Shown here in pieces: positions 23,301 through 34,621 of a stretch of DNA of 64,000 nucleotides. The DNA lies in assembly GCA_949130485.1 (NCBI GenBank), contig OX422191.1:5953754-6017753 (forward strand). The letters run 5' to 3'. Below the pieces are notes generated by a model that was not told the DNA's origin, searched no databases, and saw only the letters and a list, made by a program, of their open reading frames with translations. The DNA is from Agelas oroides. Its lineage: Eukaryota > Porifera > Demospongiae > Agelasida > Agelasidae. Each line of letters begins with the position of its first letter. The first letter of the stretch is position 1. The translations under genes were made by a program, and so were the position numbers.

Positions 23301-26300
23301 ACATATGCTCGGGAGCAAGAGCCTTGGGGAGATTGCTTGACTAACCCCAGCTGAGTGGCTAGTTTAGAGGTAGCACCATCTGCACATACAAGTACACGGC
23401 CCTATAGGAATAGAGAGAGGACCATCCAGACCTTCAAGAAAAAAGGCTTGGTATATTGCTGGTATACTGAGCTGTCCACTTCTGTCAATTTCCAGCATGC
23501 AGCAATTCAGTAACTCAGTTTATGGCCATGAGCTCTTGTAATAACATGTTCATAACAATTTTGTCAATGCCCAAATACGCCACTGCTATTGTGCAGCATA
23601 GACAATTTGAGTTCTGTTGACATTGTCGTAAAAACCCCTGGCATCAGGGTGACTGTTGAGGTCATGTTGACATGAATTCTACTCAGGTTGAAAACACCAT
23701 AGGAAGTAGCCAGTTAGGCTATGGCTGAACCTCCTTTCTGACCATTTATTTCATTCATAAAGGAACATGTAGAAAGTGAACAATCGAAGTACCACATCTC
23801 ACTAAAAAGGCAGTCCTAAATGTTATACAAAGTCAACAATTTTGCAGGACATGTTTTGTCCAATACCAGCCCGCACCAGCTGTGCTGTAGTGACCGAGAG
23901 ATGGGTGAGCACTACTGCATACATTCAATTTTTTGTGTATTTTGTAAGTAGTTTGCATTCATGAACTGTTCTTATACACAGTATGTGAATCAGTATTGCT
24001 CCATTGAGTTTGAAAATTAAAAGTGGACAATTGGTACCTCAGCAAGAAAGGGAGCAGGTGGCTGGCCTCAAGCATATGGTAGATAGAAGCATCTTAAAGG
24101 TAATGTGTCTTTGTGCAGTTGTCCATCTCATTCCAGTGAGCAATTGTAATTGCCATGTGTTGTAATGGCATAGGAACTGGGTCCCCCTACCACAAATAAG
24201 TGCAGGTAGCTGCGCTCATTACAATTTACGTGTACAAAACATAGCCTTGTTCCTAGGCTTTCACAGTGTTTGTCACTTGCAGTACGAAACTTGCCAGATT
24301 TCGTGATATGTAAGCTAACATTTAGTTACACACTGGCTTTCTCTTGGTGATTGAAATGGCGTAAGCAAGTCATGTGGTATAACTTTAGCCGATAGTATAT
24401 CGCCACTTTTTGTTGTACAAAAACTGAAGAGCAACCATCGCAGGAAGCCTCGCTGAAGGTGAGCACTGAGCCAGTTGTTGACACATTACAGCAAAACACA
24501 GATTGTGATAATGGCTTACTGAGCGATCGACTGCACAACAGTGCACTGGAAAATTTGCGTTAACTGACTAGTAGTCTGAACTGCCTGGACTTGTTTATGT
24601 TGTTCGCATCTATTGGTCACCAACCTACTGAGTTTGAGAAATCCAAAACCCCTCTCAAAATTAATAATACCATAATTAGATGCTGCCCTTGAACAGTAGC
24701 CGCACAGTCGGAAGCTCTGGACTAAATGCAGTCTTCAAATAGTAGCCGCAGCTAGTATACACGGCATACAAACTCATGTACAAACAGTTGCCGACAATGG
24801 TTATCGAGTTAGCGCTAGTGTTGTTCATGTATTTTACAACTCGCTGACAACAGGAGCTGAGAGGCTGCACGTACTAGTGCCAGTGTCTAACAGTCGACTG
24901 AGTTGTCACAGAGTGGTTAGCTGCAGAAAAGTAGAACGTCTGCCTACCAGCGCAATGCCCTAGGTCTGGCTGTATTGCCTGTGTGTACCTTATTCAGTCA
25001 CCATTGATATCAGCGGGCTTTCCAAAAGAAATAAACGCCGCCCTCAAATAGTAGCCGCACAAAAAGGAACAGTGAAACAACTAGTAGGTGTTAATGTGTT
25101 GGAGAAAAAAAGAACACTGAAACCCAGCTGAAACCCAGCAAGGAATCATATCAGAGTCTTCTGATTCGTATATCCTGAATTCCTATATACTAGTGCTGAG
25201 TGTACTTTCCTTCTTAAAAATGGTTGAAGGCAGAAAATTAGATTACTTAATCCACAATCTGAGTGCCAACTTGCAGTTACAAAATGCAAAGAGCTCTAAG
25301 ACAAATAGTGAGCTGGATCACCAAGAAGGTACTCAAGTAGTGCACCACATCAGCCACAGAAAAATGCTCATGCTAAGAAGCCTAAGATTTGTGCAAAGTT
25401 GTGCAGGTGCATTTGTAGGAAGGCTGGCGCTAAAGCATAGAGAATGGATTCTCAGACTCCAGATAGAATGTCAAATAAAAAATTGCTAAAGAAGTTGTGA
25501 AACCTGTTTTGACCAATTCATATAATTTTCGCACTTGCATACAATGTGATGAATAGTTTGACCAAGCATCAGGTGCTCCCCCATTTTTTTAAAATCAAAA
25601 TTAACTTCCTCCAGGTTGTCTCCTCTTGCAATAAAATACACTCCATTGAAATGCACACTCGAATGTGAGGCTCAACACACTTGGCCCATCCTGAAGTGTT
25701 CAGAGAAGTTTATTGTACCGGTCTGGTATAATAAATACCGATGCTTTAGTTGTCAATTTCTTCTCACATGGAGAGTATTAAGCATGGTTCTTAATGAGAA
25801 AGTAACCGCACCCCAAGATGCTCACGGAAGGTTAGTGCTGCAGGTTTACCTTGGCTCGGACACTTTAGAGTTTAGTGCTATACATAGGTAAAATGTTTGT
25901 TAGTAGGCTTTAGGAAAACGAAGTTCACTGGCACTGCTACTTAGCTACACGACCTGAAGTAGAAGGCTTTTGAGATCAGGATTTTGTGCTGCAAATTTAC
26001 CTGAAGTAGAAAGCCTTTAGAGTTCCGAGTTTTGTGGCTTCTTAACCCTTTAAACACTGAATTTTTTTCACTGGAGATTAGTTTTAGCCTAAACATGCCT
26101 TTAACGCACCGTATCTCCATTTGTGTCAAAGCTCTGACTCCAAAACTGAGCCCAACTCCACTTCCAGCCTTAGCAAGCAGACACGTGACCTTAACCACGC
26201 CCCCTCATTAACCAGCATGCAATGGTCAGCACTCTCGATTGGCAAACACCCGCTTAGAGCCCAAGAAGCCTTCCCTGCCAGAAATGAACCCCCTGAAAGG

Positions 26301-29300
26301 TGAGAGTAGCATTTTCTAAGCCTGCTCATGCAGCCAGGCCAAGAGTTGGCCCACCCGGTGCCAACCACGGTCCTTTTGCAGCCAAGCCTAGCAGCTGCCA
26401 TGTGCACAGCACCCTGCGGGTGACCCCACCCACCTCCCCCTGTCCCACCCTTTCTGCTGACGCAGAACGTGCGCGCCAGCGCGCAGAGACTATCTTTTCT
26501 GCGCAGTGCGCAGTATGACGTTATCAAAAGTGTACTATAGGGTTTAAAGGGTTAAAAAAAGCTTGTAACCCTCAAGGGAGGAGCCAGACATCAGTTTATC
26601 AATCATGAATAGCGAGGCATGCTTTCACCTGCTTTATACTCGCGCGTTACGTGCGTAGTATTAGTCCGAAGCATGGTAGCGCGCTCAATACACATAGCAA
26701 TGATTTTATACGTAGGTATATTGAACGTGTGACGTCACGTAAGTGGAAAAATCGCTTTGCGAGTCACTGTGAGGGGGTGACGGTGGTGTAGCTGGTGAAG
26801 GGAAAGTTGTTGGTGTACCAAAGTTTCATTCCTGGGGTAAGTGCACCATGCCATTAACGAATATCAACTCAGGTTGGATGTCCAACGCTTCCTCCGGCCT
26901 GTGTATTATATTGGTTTATATTATATTATTTACGCGGGTCCTTTAAGTTGCATCTTGGGTAGCCTCGTCCCCAGGCCCGTTCGAAAAATCCGATTTTTCG
27001 AACGGGCCTGGGGACGAGGCTACATCTTGGGGTGTAAAGAGAGATAGTGTTGTTCTGTACCTTTGCAATGCCAGAAGGTAGGGCTTCATGCAATTTAATT
27101 AGTGCACTTAGAATATGCAATAATGGTCTTGGTTATTATACAATGCACTCACCTGCAGCTCATGAATTATGTAACCTCACTCGTCAATAAATTAAAACGC
27201 ATAAAGCCCTACCTAAATATTCCACAGTCACTGACCTCATAAGTGGTTTCAGAATCTTCAAGGAACACCTTCCAGAGCCCTTCTTCTTTGTTGAATGTTG
27301 CATCCTTCACAGCACAGTTCTCACGCAGTTCAGCTCCTGACCTGCAGTGAACAGAGATTTTGTGACTCCCACTCAAAGAAGCAAGGTTTATCTGAGTTTG
27401 CTTGGGAAACCTTCACTACACAGCAGTTCTGCAAGCAAACGAGCACTGGAAAGCACCTATTTCTGGTACATTGAGCATATCCATATCCTGGTACTATGTG
27501 AAGAAAGAGTGCCTGGTACACACTGGTGCACTTCCAGTAAAGTAATTTAAATGTTGCAGTGACTTTTATGACATTGTCATTTGAGAGGGGTGTGTGCGTG
27601 ACGAAGTTGAAGTACTGACCTAAATATTCTGCATTAGTGGATCCTCTGTGGCTAAAAGCTACCTAATCTCGCAAGCTAGACCCAACTAACCCCAGTGTGG
27701 ATCACTGGGTCTGGTTTGCAAGACTAGACAGCTGCCACAGAGTAGCTTTGTTTGGTAAGACTACAATAGCCTACTAAACTTCATATACCAACTCTAGAGT
27801 CATCAACTATGGCCCTTACACAGTTAAAAAGGCTTTGTTGCAACCTGTTTAGCCTCAAAAAGAGCTTTTGAGCTGATCAAGAATACTGGCATTGAATCTT
27901 TCAATGCTATTAGTATTCTGACAAGTATACCATCGAGTCCAAAAGCTGACATCATGTAACACGAAAATATCAGAAGAGTCCCCACATCTTGGGGAATTAA
28001 GTACATGCACAAACAGTGTGTACTAGGTGCTTCTCTGTTTTTTGGTGCGCCAGGTATGAGACTACCATAACCACCACTGAGACTGTAATTCAAACCTTCA
28101 CTGATAGTGGTAAACCATAATTACAGGGTGTGCCCTTGTATTCTGTTTAAACAAATTGGTGAACAAATTTGTTTGTCCATTTAGACTGTCCCCAAATCTG
28201 ATGACCAAGGGCTGAAAGGATGTACCAGGCGAAGGGAAGCAACAATTTCTAGTTAATTGGGGTGAGCATGAGCAAGCCCCACACTAGCGTGACACGTGTG
28301 CATACGCTTGCTTGCCTGCTTGGACTGACCACTTACTATAAATGTCAAATAAGCACATTAAGGTTACGGATACAGTTTGCTCATTAATATTCATGCCTTC
28401 GTGCAGGATCCAGGCATGCATGTGTTTAACTTTACCGTTAAAAAAGCTACATTAGCCTGTAACAGCTGTGCTGGTTGGGTGGGCGGAGCAGGCAATTTGA
28501 TAGCAGTGCCTGCAGTAGTCCACGTACGAAGTACTGACTTCGGCGTCAGTTATTTCCTGTTGGAAGAACATCTTACCGTATATTACACTGTATTTGAATT
28601 CTACGAAGACAGGTACAGGGCGGCTCGAAGAGTTTTCGCCGAGATGACTTACCGTTTTTGATATACGCTTAGATTTAGTCGCTTGGTCGGTCAAAAACCA
28701 CCGGGGTTTTAGATAGAAACGCGTGTCAATCGCCTCCCCTGGCACACAGCGACGAAGTTGCTCCAAGCCGCCCTCAAGTAAGTTGAGTATTACCCGTAGG
28801 TTTTGAAAAGTTGTACCTGCAATCCTCTCTGAAGACAAAATCTGACGCCAAAAGTCACGAACTTTGTCATCGCCGCTCGCCTTAGTACGCTGTACATAAG
28901 AATTAATACTATACTGGTTAAAAGGTACTCATAGTACTGTTATATGTCGCTTCTATTGCGTGCTGTACACTGGTTCCTGCACGGAGAAAAGGAAGGTGAT
29001 ATTTTCTCATGAATATTAATGAGCAAACTGTATCCCGTAACCTTAATATTTCATGAAGATTGAATGTTCATGTCAATGTGTAGCCATATGAAAACAAGAG
29101 TGAAGGGCTACTGCCAGACTGTTAGTGTAGTGTGAGCCTGAAAGTGGGAGTTATAAATTATAAGACAACTAAAATTGAATGTGTTTTCAGCACACACGGC
29201 AATGATAAATCTAAGCTAGAAGTCTGACAGTCGCATGACAAGGCAGGCTGCAAGTGACAGACGACAGAACATATGGCGGCGAGGTTTGCTTCAGGTAAGC

Positions 29301-32131
29301 ACTGGGCATGAACGACAAGGTAGACCGCTCATATACAGCAGAGATTCTCTTGAGCTTGCAGTTTGAGTGTGAAGAGCTTAGCCCATGTCCGAGTAGCCAT
29401 AGCAGTAGCTAGCTGCTCCGGGTAGACAAATAGCTGCATAATTATTTGTCAGCATGTGTGGTCACCTACATGTTGGCATTTTAGCTTGAAATTTGCTTTA
29501 TCAGCTACTTGCTCAGGCTCGCCCCAGGATGATCCCTAGTATTTATGAGTTTCATGGTCTACATATCCTGTTTATCAACAAGGCATGAAATGTATGTAGG
29601 TAGAAAGCTTCAGTGGCATAGCTAGGTCATGGAAAATGCCTGGGCACAGCATGGACACAAGCAACTAGGGGGGTCTGGGAGCATGCTCCCCCAGGAAGAG
29701 TGCTTGAATTTTAGAGCCTTTCTGATTAGTCCTGAGGCAAGTTTACAATTGGAATTACTGTGTCGTTATTTAATTGAATCGGCAGTACCTCCAACTGATG
29801 ACTTCAGTACACAAAGTAGAGGTATTCATTCACCAGTGATGGCAAACTCACTATAGCACTTCCATTAGGCCATACAAAGTTACTAACTGGCTTCTGGTCC
29901 CCAACCATGTGCTTTGTACTCGTGCTGCACCTGTCCTCTATGCTTGTGTAAGTTAACTGATGCTAGCAGTGACTATTCCTGAGCGTATATGGGTACCAAC
30001 TAGCAATAGCTGTCATGTTAAAACTTGTGTCTGTTCCGGTATGCACTGCAAGGTAACTAAGGGTATTGTAAGACTGCAACATCATCATGAGATCATGGTG
30101 GCCTTTGCAAAGAGTGTTTGAGGAGCTAGCTAACTGAACTGAAGGTCACCGGTATGACAAACTGAATTGGTTGACACTAGACACACCTCTGTGTGACTTA
30201 CTGCTCATGTGCAAGTTGGGGACATGGAGACTCTCAACAAACCCTTTTGTCACTAGTGATCAGTGATGTGTTGGAATTCAAAAGAAATTTGTACCTATCC
30301 TGCAATCGGGAGGAAACTCTTGCTGTGTGAAGTGCAGCAGCTGATGTTCATTGTAATAGCTTGTGATACCAACATTTGTAATAAATTTGACAACCCTAAG
30401 ATGGTATTTTGACTAAAATAAGAGCTGTGGGCCACGCATAGTTTTGCTAATTGCCATGGACCAGAAACTGGCTGTTAAAATTTGTATAGACTTGTGTAGT
30501 GCAGTTATGAGAAGGGGCCCTTCATACTCCAGTTGCAAGTGCAGACTCACCTATCAGCAGCTCGGGCAATGGCCTCATCTAAATGGATCCTCTTGCAGGC
30601 AATGGCTGCTGGAATCTCTCCTAAGATCTCCTTGCTCCGACCAACAAAGCTGAGACCTCCAGGACTACACATACCACCAGAATCAGCCTGGTAGAAAGTA
30701 AAACACTAGCCTGAATGTTTGACAGTATTCCCACCCTACAAGAGAGTGCATGACAGCAATAGCTGTACGCATGAAAGTACATAAATATCTAAGGTGGACT
30801 GCTGTATGCAACAATACCCCTCCCATCAAGAGCAATAAAAATGACATCATCATGTGCTCTTGCCTGCCATGAATTCTAGTAGAGCATGAAATCTTTGTAA
30901 TAGCAATGAGAAGTGCTTGAAGGTTGAGTAACCATATAAAATCAATGTTAATGAACTGCATACCACATGTGCTTTATTCTCCCGGAGTAGTTGCTCATAG
31001 ATTCCCATCTCATGGAGAATCTCAATAGCAGTTTTACACACTGCATCCCCACAGTACTTGTCTCGAGGGAAAGTTTTCTTTTCCAGCAGTAAGACTTTCC
31101 TCCCTAGCTTGCCTAGGTAGTAGCCCAGTGTAGCCCCGGAAGGCCCTGCACCCACCACGATGACATCATAGTGATCCCGGTCAGTGCCCTAAGGTCATGT
31201 TGGATGAAAGGTCAACATGCACTGAAGCTCAAGTGAAGCACATGGAATTTTTTCCATGCAGAGTAACCATTATGTTTTGTCCTCCAACAGATTTGTGAAA
31301 GGCAGTCAACGGTCAACTCGTGACTTTCTCTCTGCTTCACAAATTGCCTTTTTAAAGCAATACTCATTTGAATAAATATACTGCTGTGGTTACTGATATA
31401 GCACCTTCCCATTGGGAGAGTGCGTCCTCATTGCCTAGCATGGTTGGTCTCAGTCATTTTTGACCTTGACCTCATGCAAGGCATTGGTCAGGTGACATTG
31501 AGGTCAAAGGTTATCAAATTGTCTCCAATACCACCACTACCTACACTATTGTGTGTAACAGATGTAGACTATAGCCCCATCACTTTGCTACTATCCCTAT
31601 CTTGTTTGCACACTTTTTGGCATGCCATCCACATACAATGTATCCCTAGGATAATTTACGAATTGCATAATTGTTGAGTTGAATGTGAAGTGAACACCAC
31701 ACCATTGAGTTAAAGGCTTGAGCACTTGCACTGTGACAGAAGAAGAGAGAATGCAGCAAACACTACCCAACTCAGCCTGTTTCCTCCATTTATCCTTTAA
31801 TAACCTCGTTTGAAGTTGCAGATTAGATCTACAGCATTATGCAACTTTGCACAAATTATGCACTTGGAGGGTAGGCTATGCACCAGCAGGAACGGACAAG
31901 GGGAGGTGGGTGGGTTCATCTGGGAGGGTTGTCGGTTTGCGGTATGACCCAGCCTGGTCTCAGGGCAACACCAAGACCTAAGTTGTTAACAAGACTATGT
32001 ACTACACTGACCTTTTCGTCCGAGAACTTGCGACAAAATTTTCGGATATTGATTGACCTCTTCTTTGGCCACAGCAGATACGCTGCCACAAAGATAGACA
32101 GGAATATGCACAACATCAACCAGAGTTCCAT
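17362..32131 (-). CDS. Geranylgeranyl-reductase-family FAD oxidoreductase, copy B (complete, 9 exons, 472 aa)
   Basis: Minus-strand gene. Exons are 32131-32012, 31188-30964, 30687-30551, 27341-27236, 23401-23236, 22081-21902, 20315-20247, 18600-18435 and 17611-17362. The joined length is 1419 nt with an open frame to TGA. Domains: N-terminal signal anchor (about 4-22); GxGxxG FAD fold in exon 2; PRDKYCGDAVC; GRVLVCADGATSKLATQLG in exon 5; and the second FAD motif GDAAGMIDPMTGEGIHHAME across exons 7 and 8, which is diagnostic of the family. Exon 9 encodes a basic, partly hydrophobic tail (FVVVITFELAWLLF) ending KKLE, possibly a second membrane contact. Function is inferred as reduction or oxidation of a lipid-like substrate at a membrane; no substrate can be assigned. 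Vertebrates lack an obvious counterpart, so this may be an old acquisition, but nine regular introns argue it has long been resident. Its introns hold a minisatellite, two TTAA elements, a piggyBac-like miniature element and a 63-bp palindrome. Confidence 0.9.
17612..20246 (-). other. Introns 7-8 of reductase copy B
   Basis: Contains a decayed TAGCCTCATTCCC terminus at 17886 with TAGCCTGGGAACCATG at 18006, possibly one old element, and a Penelope-type tail phrase (cctgaagaagaatgtagtcgaaag) at 19975. Nothing else seen. Confidence 0.4.
20470..20545 (-). ncRNA. tRNA-like sequence, possible SINE head
   Basis: On the minus strand gggctcatatctcagtggtgagagc resembles a D-arm with A box, followed by a ctctg/caggg stem and ggtctaattc, a weak B box. 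The acceptor stem does not close, so this is a decayed tRNA or the head of a tRNA-derived SINE, not a working tRNA gene. Confidence 0.35.
20963..21677 (+). mobile_element. TTAA-flanked inverted-repeat element M1
   Basis: Inverted ends GGTTACGGGATACAGTTTGC(TCATTAATATTCATG) with TTAA on both outer sides. The 715-bp interior has broken frames and no recognised transposase. TTAA targets are used by piggyBac and Kolobok groups. It is in intron 6 of reductase copy B. Confidence 0.7.
22297..22995 (+). repeat. 14-bp minisatellite, about 50 copies
   Basis: Unit gac(a/g/t)gcaagagaga. The variable base forms runs of like units (A-, G- and T-type blocks), showing local expansion. Because 14 is not a multiple of 3 and the unit lacks stops in most readings, long open frames appear on both strands; they are artefacts. 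It lies in intron 5 of reductase copy B. Confidence 0.9.
23402..26041 (-). other. Intron 4 of reductase copy B, left part
   Basis: The first 170 bases after exon 5 closely match the same intron of copy A. The phrase tagtagccgca appears at 24695 (as cagtagccgca), 24747 and 25054, suggesting a decayed element between 24660 and 25075. A 98-codon frame at 25193-25489 has no recognisable domain. Confidence 0.4.
26046..26551. mobile_element. piggyBac-like miniature element
   Basis: Ends CCCTTTAAAC and GTTTAAAGGG are perfect inverted repeats directly bounded by TTAA on both sides. The interior has no transposase. A related interior without recognisable ends is at 61840-62095. Confidence 0.65.
26960..27022. 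mobile_element. 63-bp near-perfect palindrome with 9-bp target duplication
   Basis: Arms of 31 bases beginning TAGCCTCGTCCCCAGGCCC with a single-base centre, flanked on both sides by CATCTTGGG exactly. It is in intron 3 of reductase copy B (between exons 3 and 4 is 27342-30550; this lies in the next intron, 23402-27235). Confidence 0.85.
28362..29042 (-). mobile_element. TTAA-flanked inverted-repeat element M2 (inverted relative of M1)
   Basis: Same ends and TTAA flanks as M1, interior in opposite orientation, 681 bp. A 128-codon frame at 28838-28452 (minus) covers most of the interior and corresponds to interrupted frames in M1, so an ancestral coding segment is possible. It is in intron 3 of reductase copy B. 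Confidence 0.7.
29047..30550 (-). other. Intron 3 of reductase copy B, right part
   Basis: Contains a gctcaggctcgcccc fragment at 29510 and an aggggggtctgggagcatgctccc fragment near 29667. No exon seen. Confidence 0.4.
31189..32011 (-). other. Intron 1 of reductase copy B
   Basis: About 70 bases next to exon 2 match copy A almost exactly, then similarity ends abruptly. Near 31460-31510 is half of the ggcattggtcaggtga foldback seen at 4672, and near 31590 a piece of the 8251 foldback arm. Confidence 0.5.
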
Positions 32132-34621
32132 TTCTAACAGTAGCTTGCTTGCCAGCAGCGTGTACTTGTTTAAAATACCGAGAGGTCATTACCATGCAGC
32201 CACACCCCCTCGTTCCCATGCCTCCCACCGTCCAGTTTCATGAGTTTTGCAGTATGTAAAACGTTGCTTTACTGCAAGCGATCAAAAAAATGGACGCTTC
32301 GAAGGCCTGGCAACAAGGCTAGTCTCGTGGAGAGCTTGTGCAGTGACGGAAATCATGCAAGACAGCCTGTAAGTGCATGAAAAGGTCAAAGTTCACGGTC
32401 AACCAGTCAAGTTATGAGTTAGCCGACGTTCACCAGCTATCTCCTCGGTAAGTTTAGATTTGCTCACTGAATTAGATTGTTATGCCTCTCTTTTATTCCA
32501 GGAAGCTAAAATTATCCTATCTATATTATCTGTTGCTAACACGTAAAATAGTCACACTGACAAACAATGGCTTTCGGGTCATTTGGTGGGTTAGGCTTAT
32601 TGTCACGGTGCTCCTTCATGTGCAGCGAAAGTGTGTTGTAAAGTTAATCGGAGTGGCTAACAATCATTTGAATTGACTTACATTTTGAAAGTGTAGCTCT
32701 TCTCAGACACGAACTTTGGGAACCACTCCAAGTCGATATTGTGTGATACAACATTGCCTGTTGATTGATAGTAATACGCAAGAATCATTGTACAGAAGTT
32801 TCCTCCAGCATTATTATCAAGTGCCTCTAATTGCTGGATTGAAACTGGACTGGAATGTACAATGAAAAAGCAGATCCTGAGATCTATTTAGCCAGGGTTT
32901 CATATGGGGCTGGAGGGAATTCCCCCTAATCTTTAGTTCCTCTTTCCCCCCCCTCCCCCCCCAACCCACAATTTCAGACTTGGACTTCCATTAGTTGTGT
33001 GTTAAGTGCTAGCTAGTTTGCTGTTGTGACAACTAACTAAGTGGGAGTCAGCAAACCTTTTCTGGAGCATCAATTTGACCTGATAAAATGGCTTTGGAAT
33101 GACCATCTACGTAGTGGACTGGATGTTGGACTGGAGTGGTGGGCTGACATTTTTTGCACTAAGAAATAACTTTTAATGCTCCCCAACAAGAATCACAGTC
33201 ATTAAAATGAAGATGTGACTTTTTCCTCACACAGAACCAAGCTAATACTTTTAGCTAATGCACAACATTATAGCAATGAAAGCCAGCTAGCTCAATGCAT
33301 TCAGCATTGGTAATGTAGATGTTGCTTGGAAGAAATTAGCCTCGTACCGAGGCTGAATGGCCTGGGTACGAGGCTAGGAAGAAATAGGACTCAAATATAC
33401 TGCATGGTTACTTGATCATACTGGCAAATTGAAGTATGACAGTGTAATGTAACAGCTATACAACTAGCTAAGTAGTTTAACAGAGTGCTAACCTCATTTA
33501 TAGTTACTAGGGGCTTGCTGTCTGGTTGTCTACACTAAAGTATGGGGGTAGAAAGCCACTGCACACTGGGTACAAGGACCCCTAGTGTTGCTGTAGCACA
33601 ACATCAGTCCACTAGTCCAGTCTACCAGTCCAGTTTAATAGTCCAGTCCAGTGATTGTAGACAGCCCAGTCTCAGAGAATGTAAAATTTTCTAGAGGAGC
33701 AAGCCCCTAGACCTCTCTAGTAATTAGTGCTTCAAAGAAGCATGGGCCACTGTTTTCCTTTACAAAAACTGATTTTTATGTGCTCTTGCTGGTTGCTATA
33801 GTAGCTAGGGTTCTTATCTCTCTGCAAAAACCAATGTCATCACTATTCCACCTTCAAGCATCAGTGAGGAAAACTTTCCTATGCAAGTGTTTCCAGGCCT
33901 CGCTCTGCACTTCGTACTTGTGTAGATGAAAGCCTGGAAGCAAGACAGAGTTAGTGTTAGGCATGTATGCATCAGCATTATACTTCAGTCCTTTGATTAG
34001 AGTTGCTGTTACTCAAGAATAGAAGGTCCTGCAAGGTGAAAGCAGGTGTGTCCATGGTAACTGCTCACCAGTGTAAATACTTACTATCACAGCCATAATT
34101 ATTCAGTGGTCCTGAAACACACTCCATATCAAATCAGCCCACACTAAAGTACATGAGTGGATCAGAATCAGTATCATTTCGGAAAGACAACTCCATGGTG
34201 AAAAATGTAGTTTTCTGTCTGGCTGGTAGCCCTGACTCTTCTAGCTTGTTAGTGAGTGAGTATGCTTAGAGTCAAGAATCTGTACTGCCAGAAAGCTGAA
34301 AAGCAATGAGAAAGCTTCCTGAATGCAGACAAATTACGAAAGTATACAAAATTTTGCCACGCACTCTGTGTGTGAAGGAAACCCCCATTCAAAATTTCTG
34401 CCTACGACACTGGAATATGAGGTAAACTGCAAAGCATAATCTACTGGTATAGTTTAGTGTTCATGGTGATTACGTACTATTTCTTTGCTTTTTGTACAGT
34501 CATAGTCAACAACTTGATCATCCCATTTAAGGTTGTTTGAATGTTTTGTAGATGTCTTTGAACAACACTAAATAGATTGTAACTTTCGAATGGCTTTCTC
34601 TCTTCAGCTTGGGATGCCACC
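32132..34621. other. Divergent intergenic region between reductase copy B and the glycosyltransferase-like gene
   Basis: Should hold both promoters; none is recognisable by motif. Contains the 40-bp palindrome and a decayed GGACTGGACT-type element (33108-33665). Confidence 0.4.
33337..33376. mobile_element. 40-bp palindromic element with 9-bp target duplication
   Basis: Starts TAGCCTCGTACCGAGGC and ends CCTGGGTACGAGGCTA, flanked on both sides by GGAAGAAAT exactly. It is intergenic between reductase copy B and the glycosyltransferase-like gene. Confidence 0.8.

Noticed and set aside
25193..25489. 98-codon plus-strand frame
   Set aside because: In an intron of reductase copy B, low-complexity-free but no recognised family and no repeats of it in the window.
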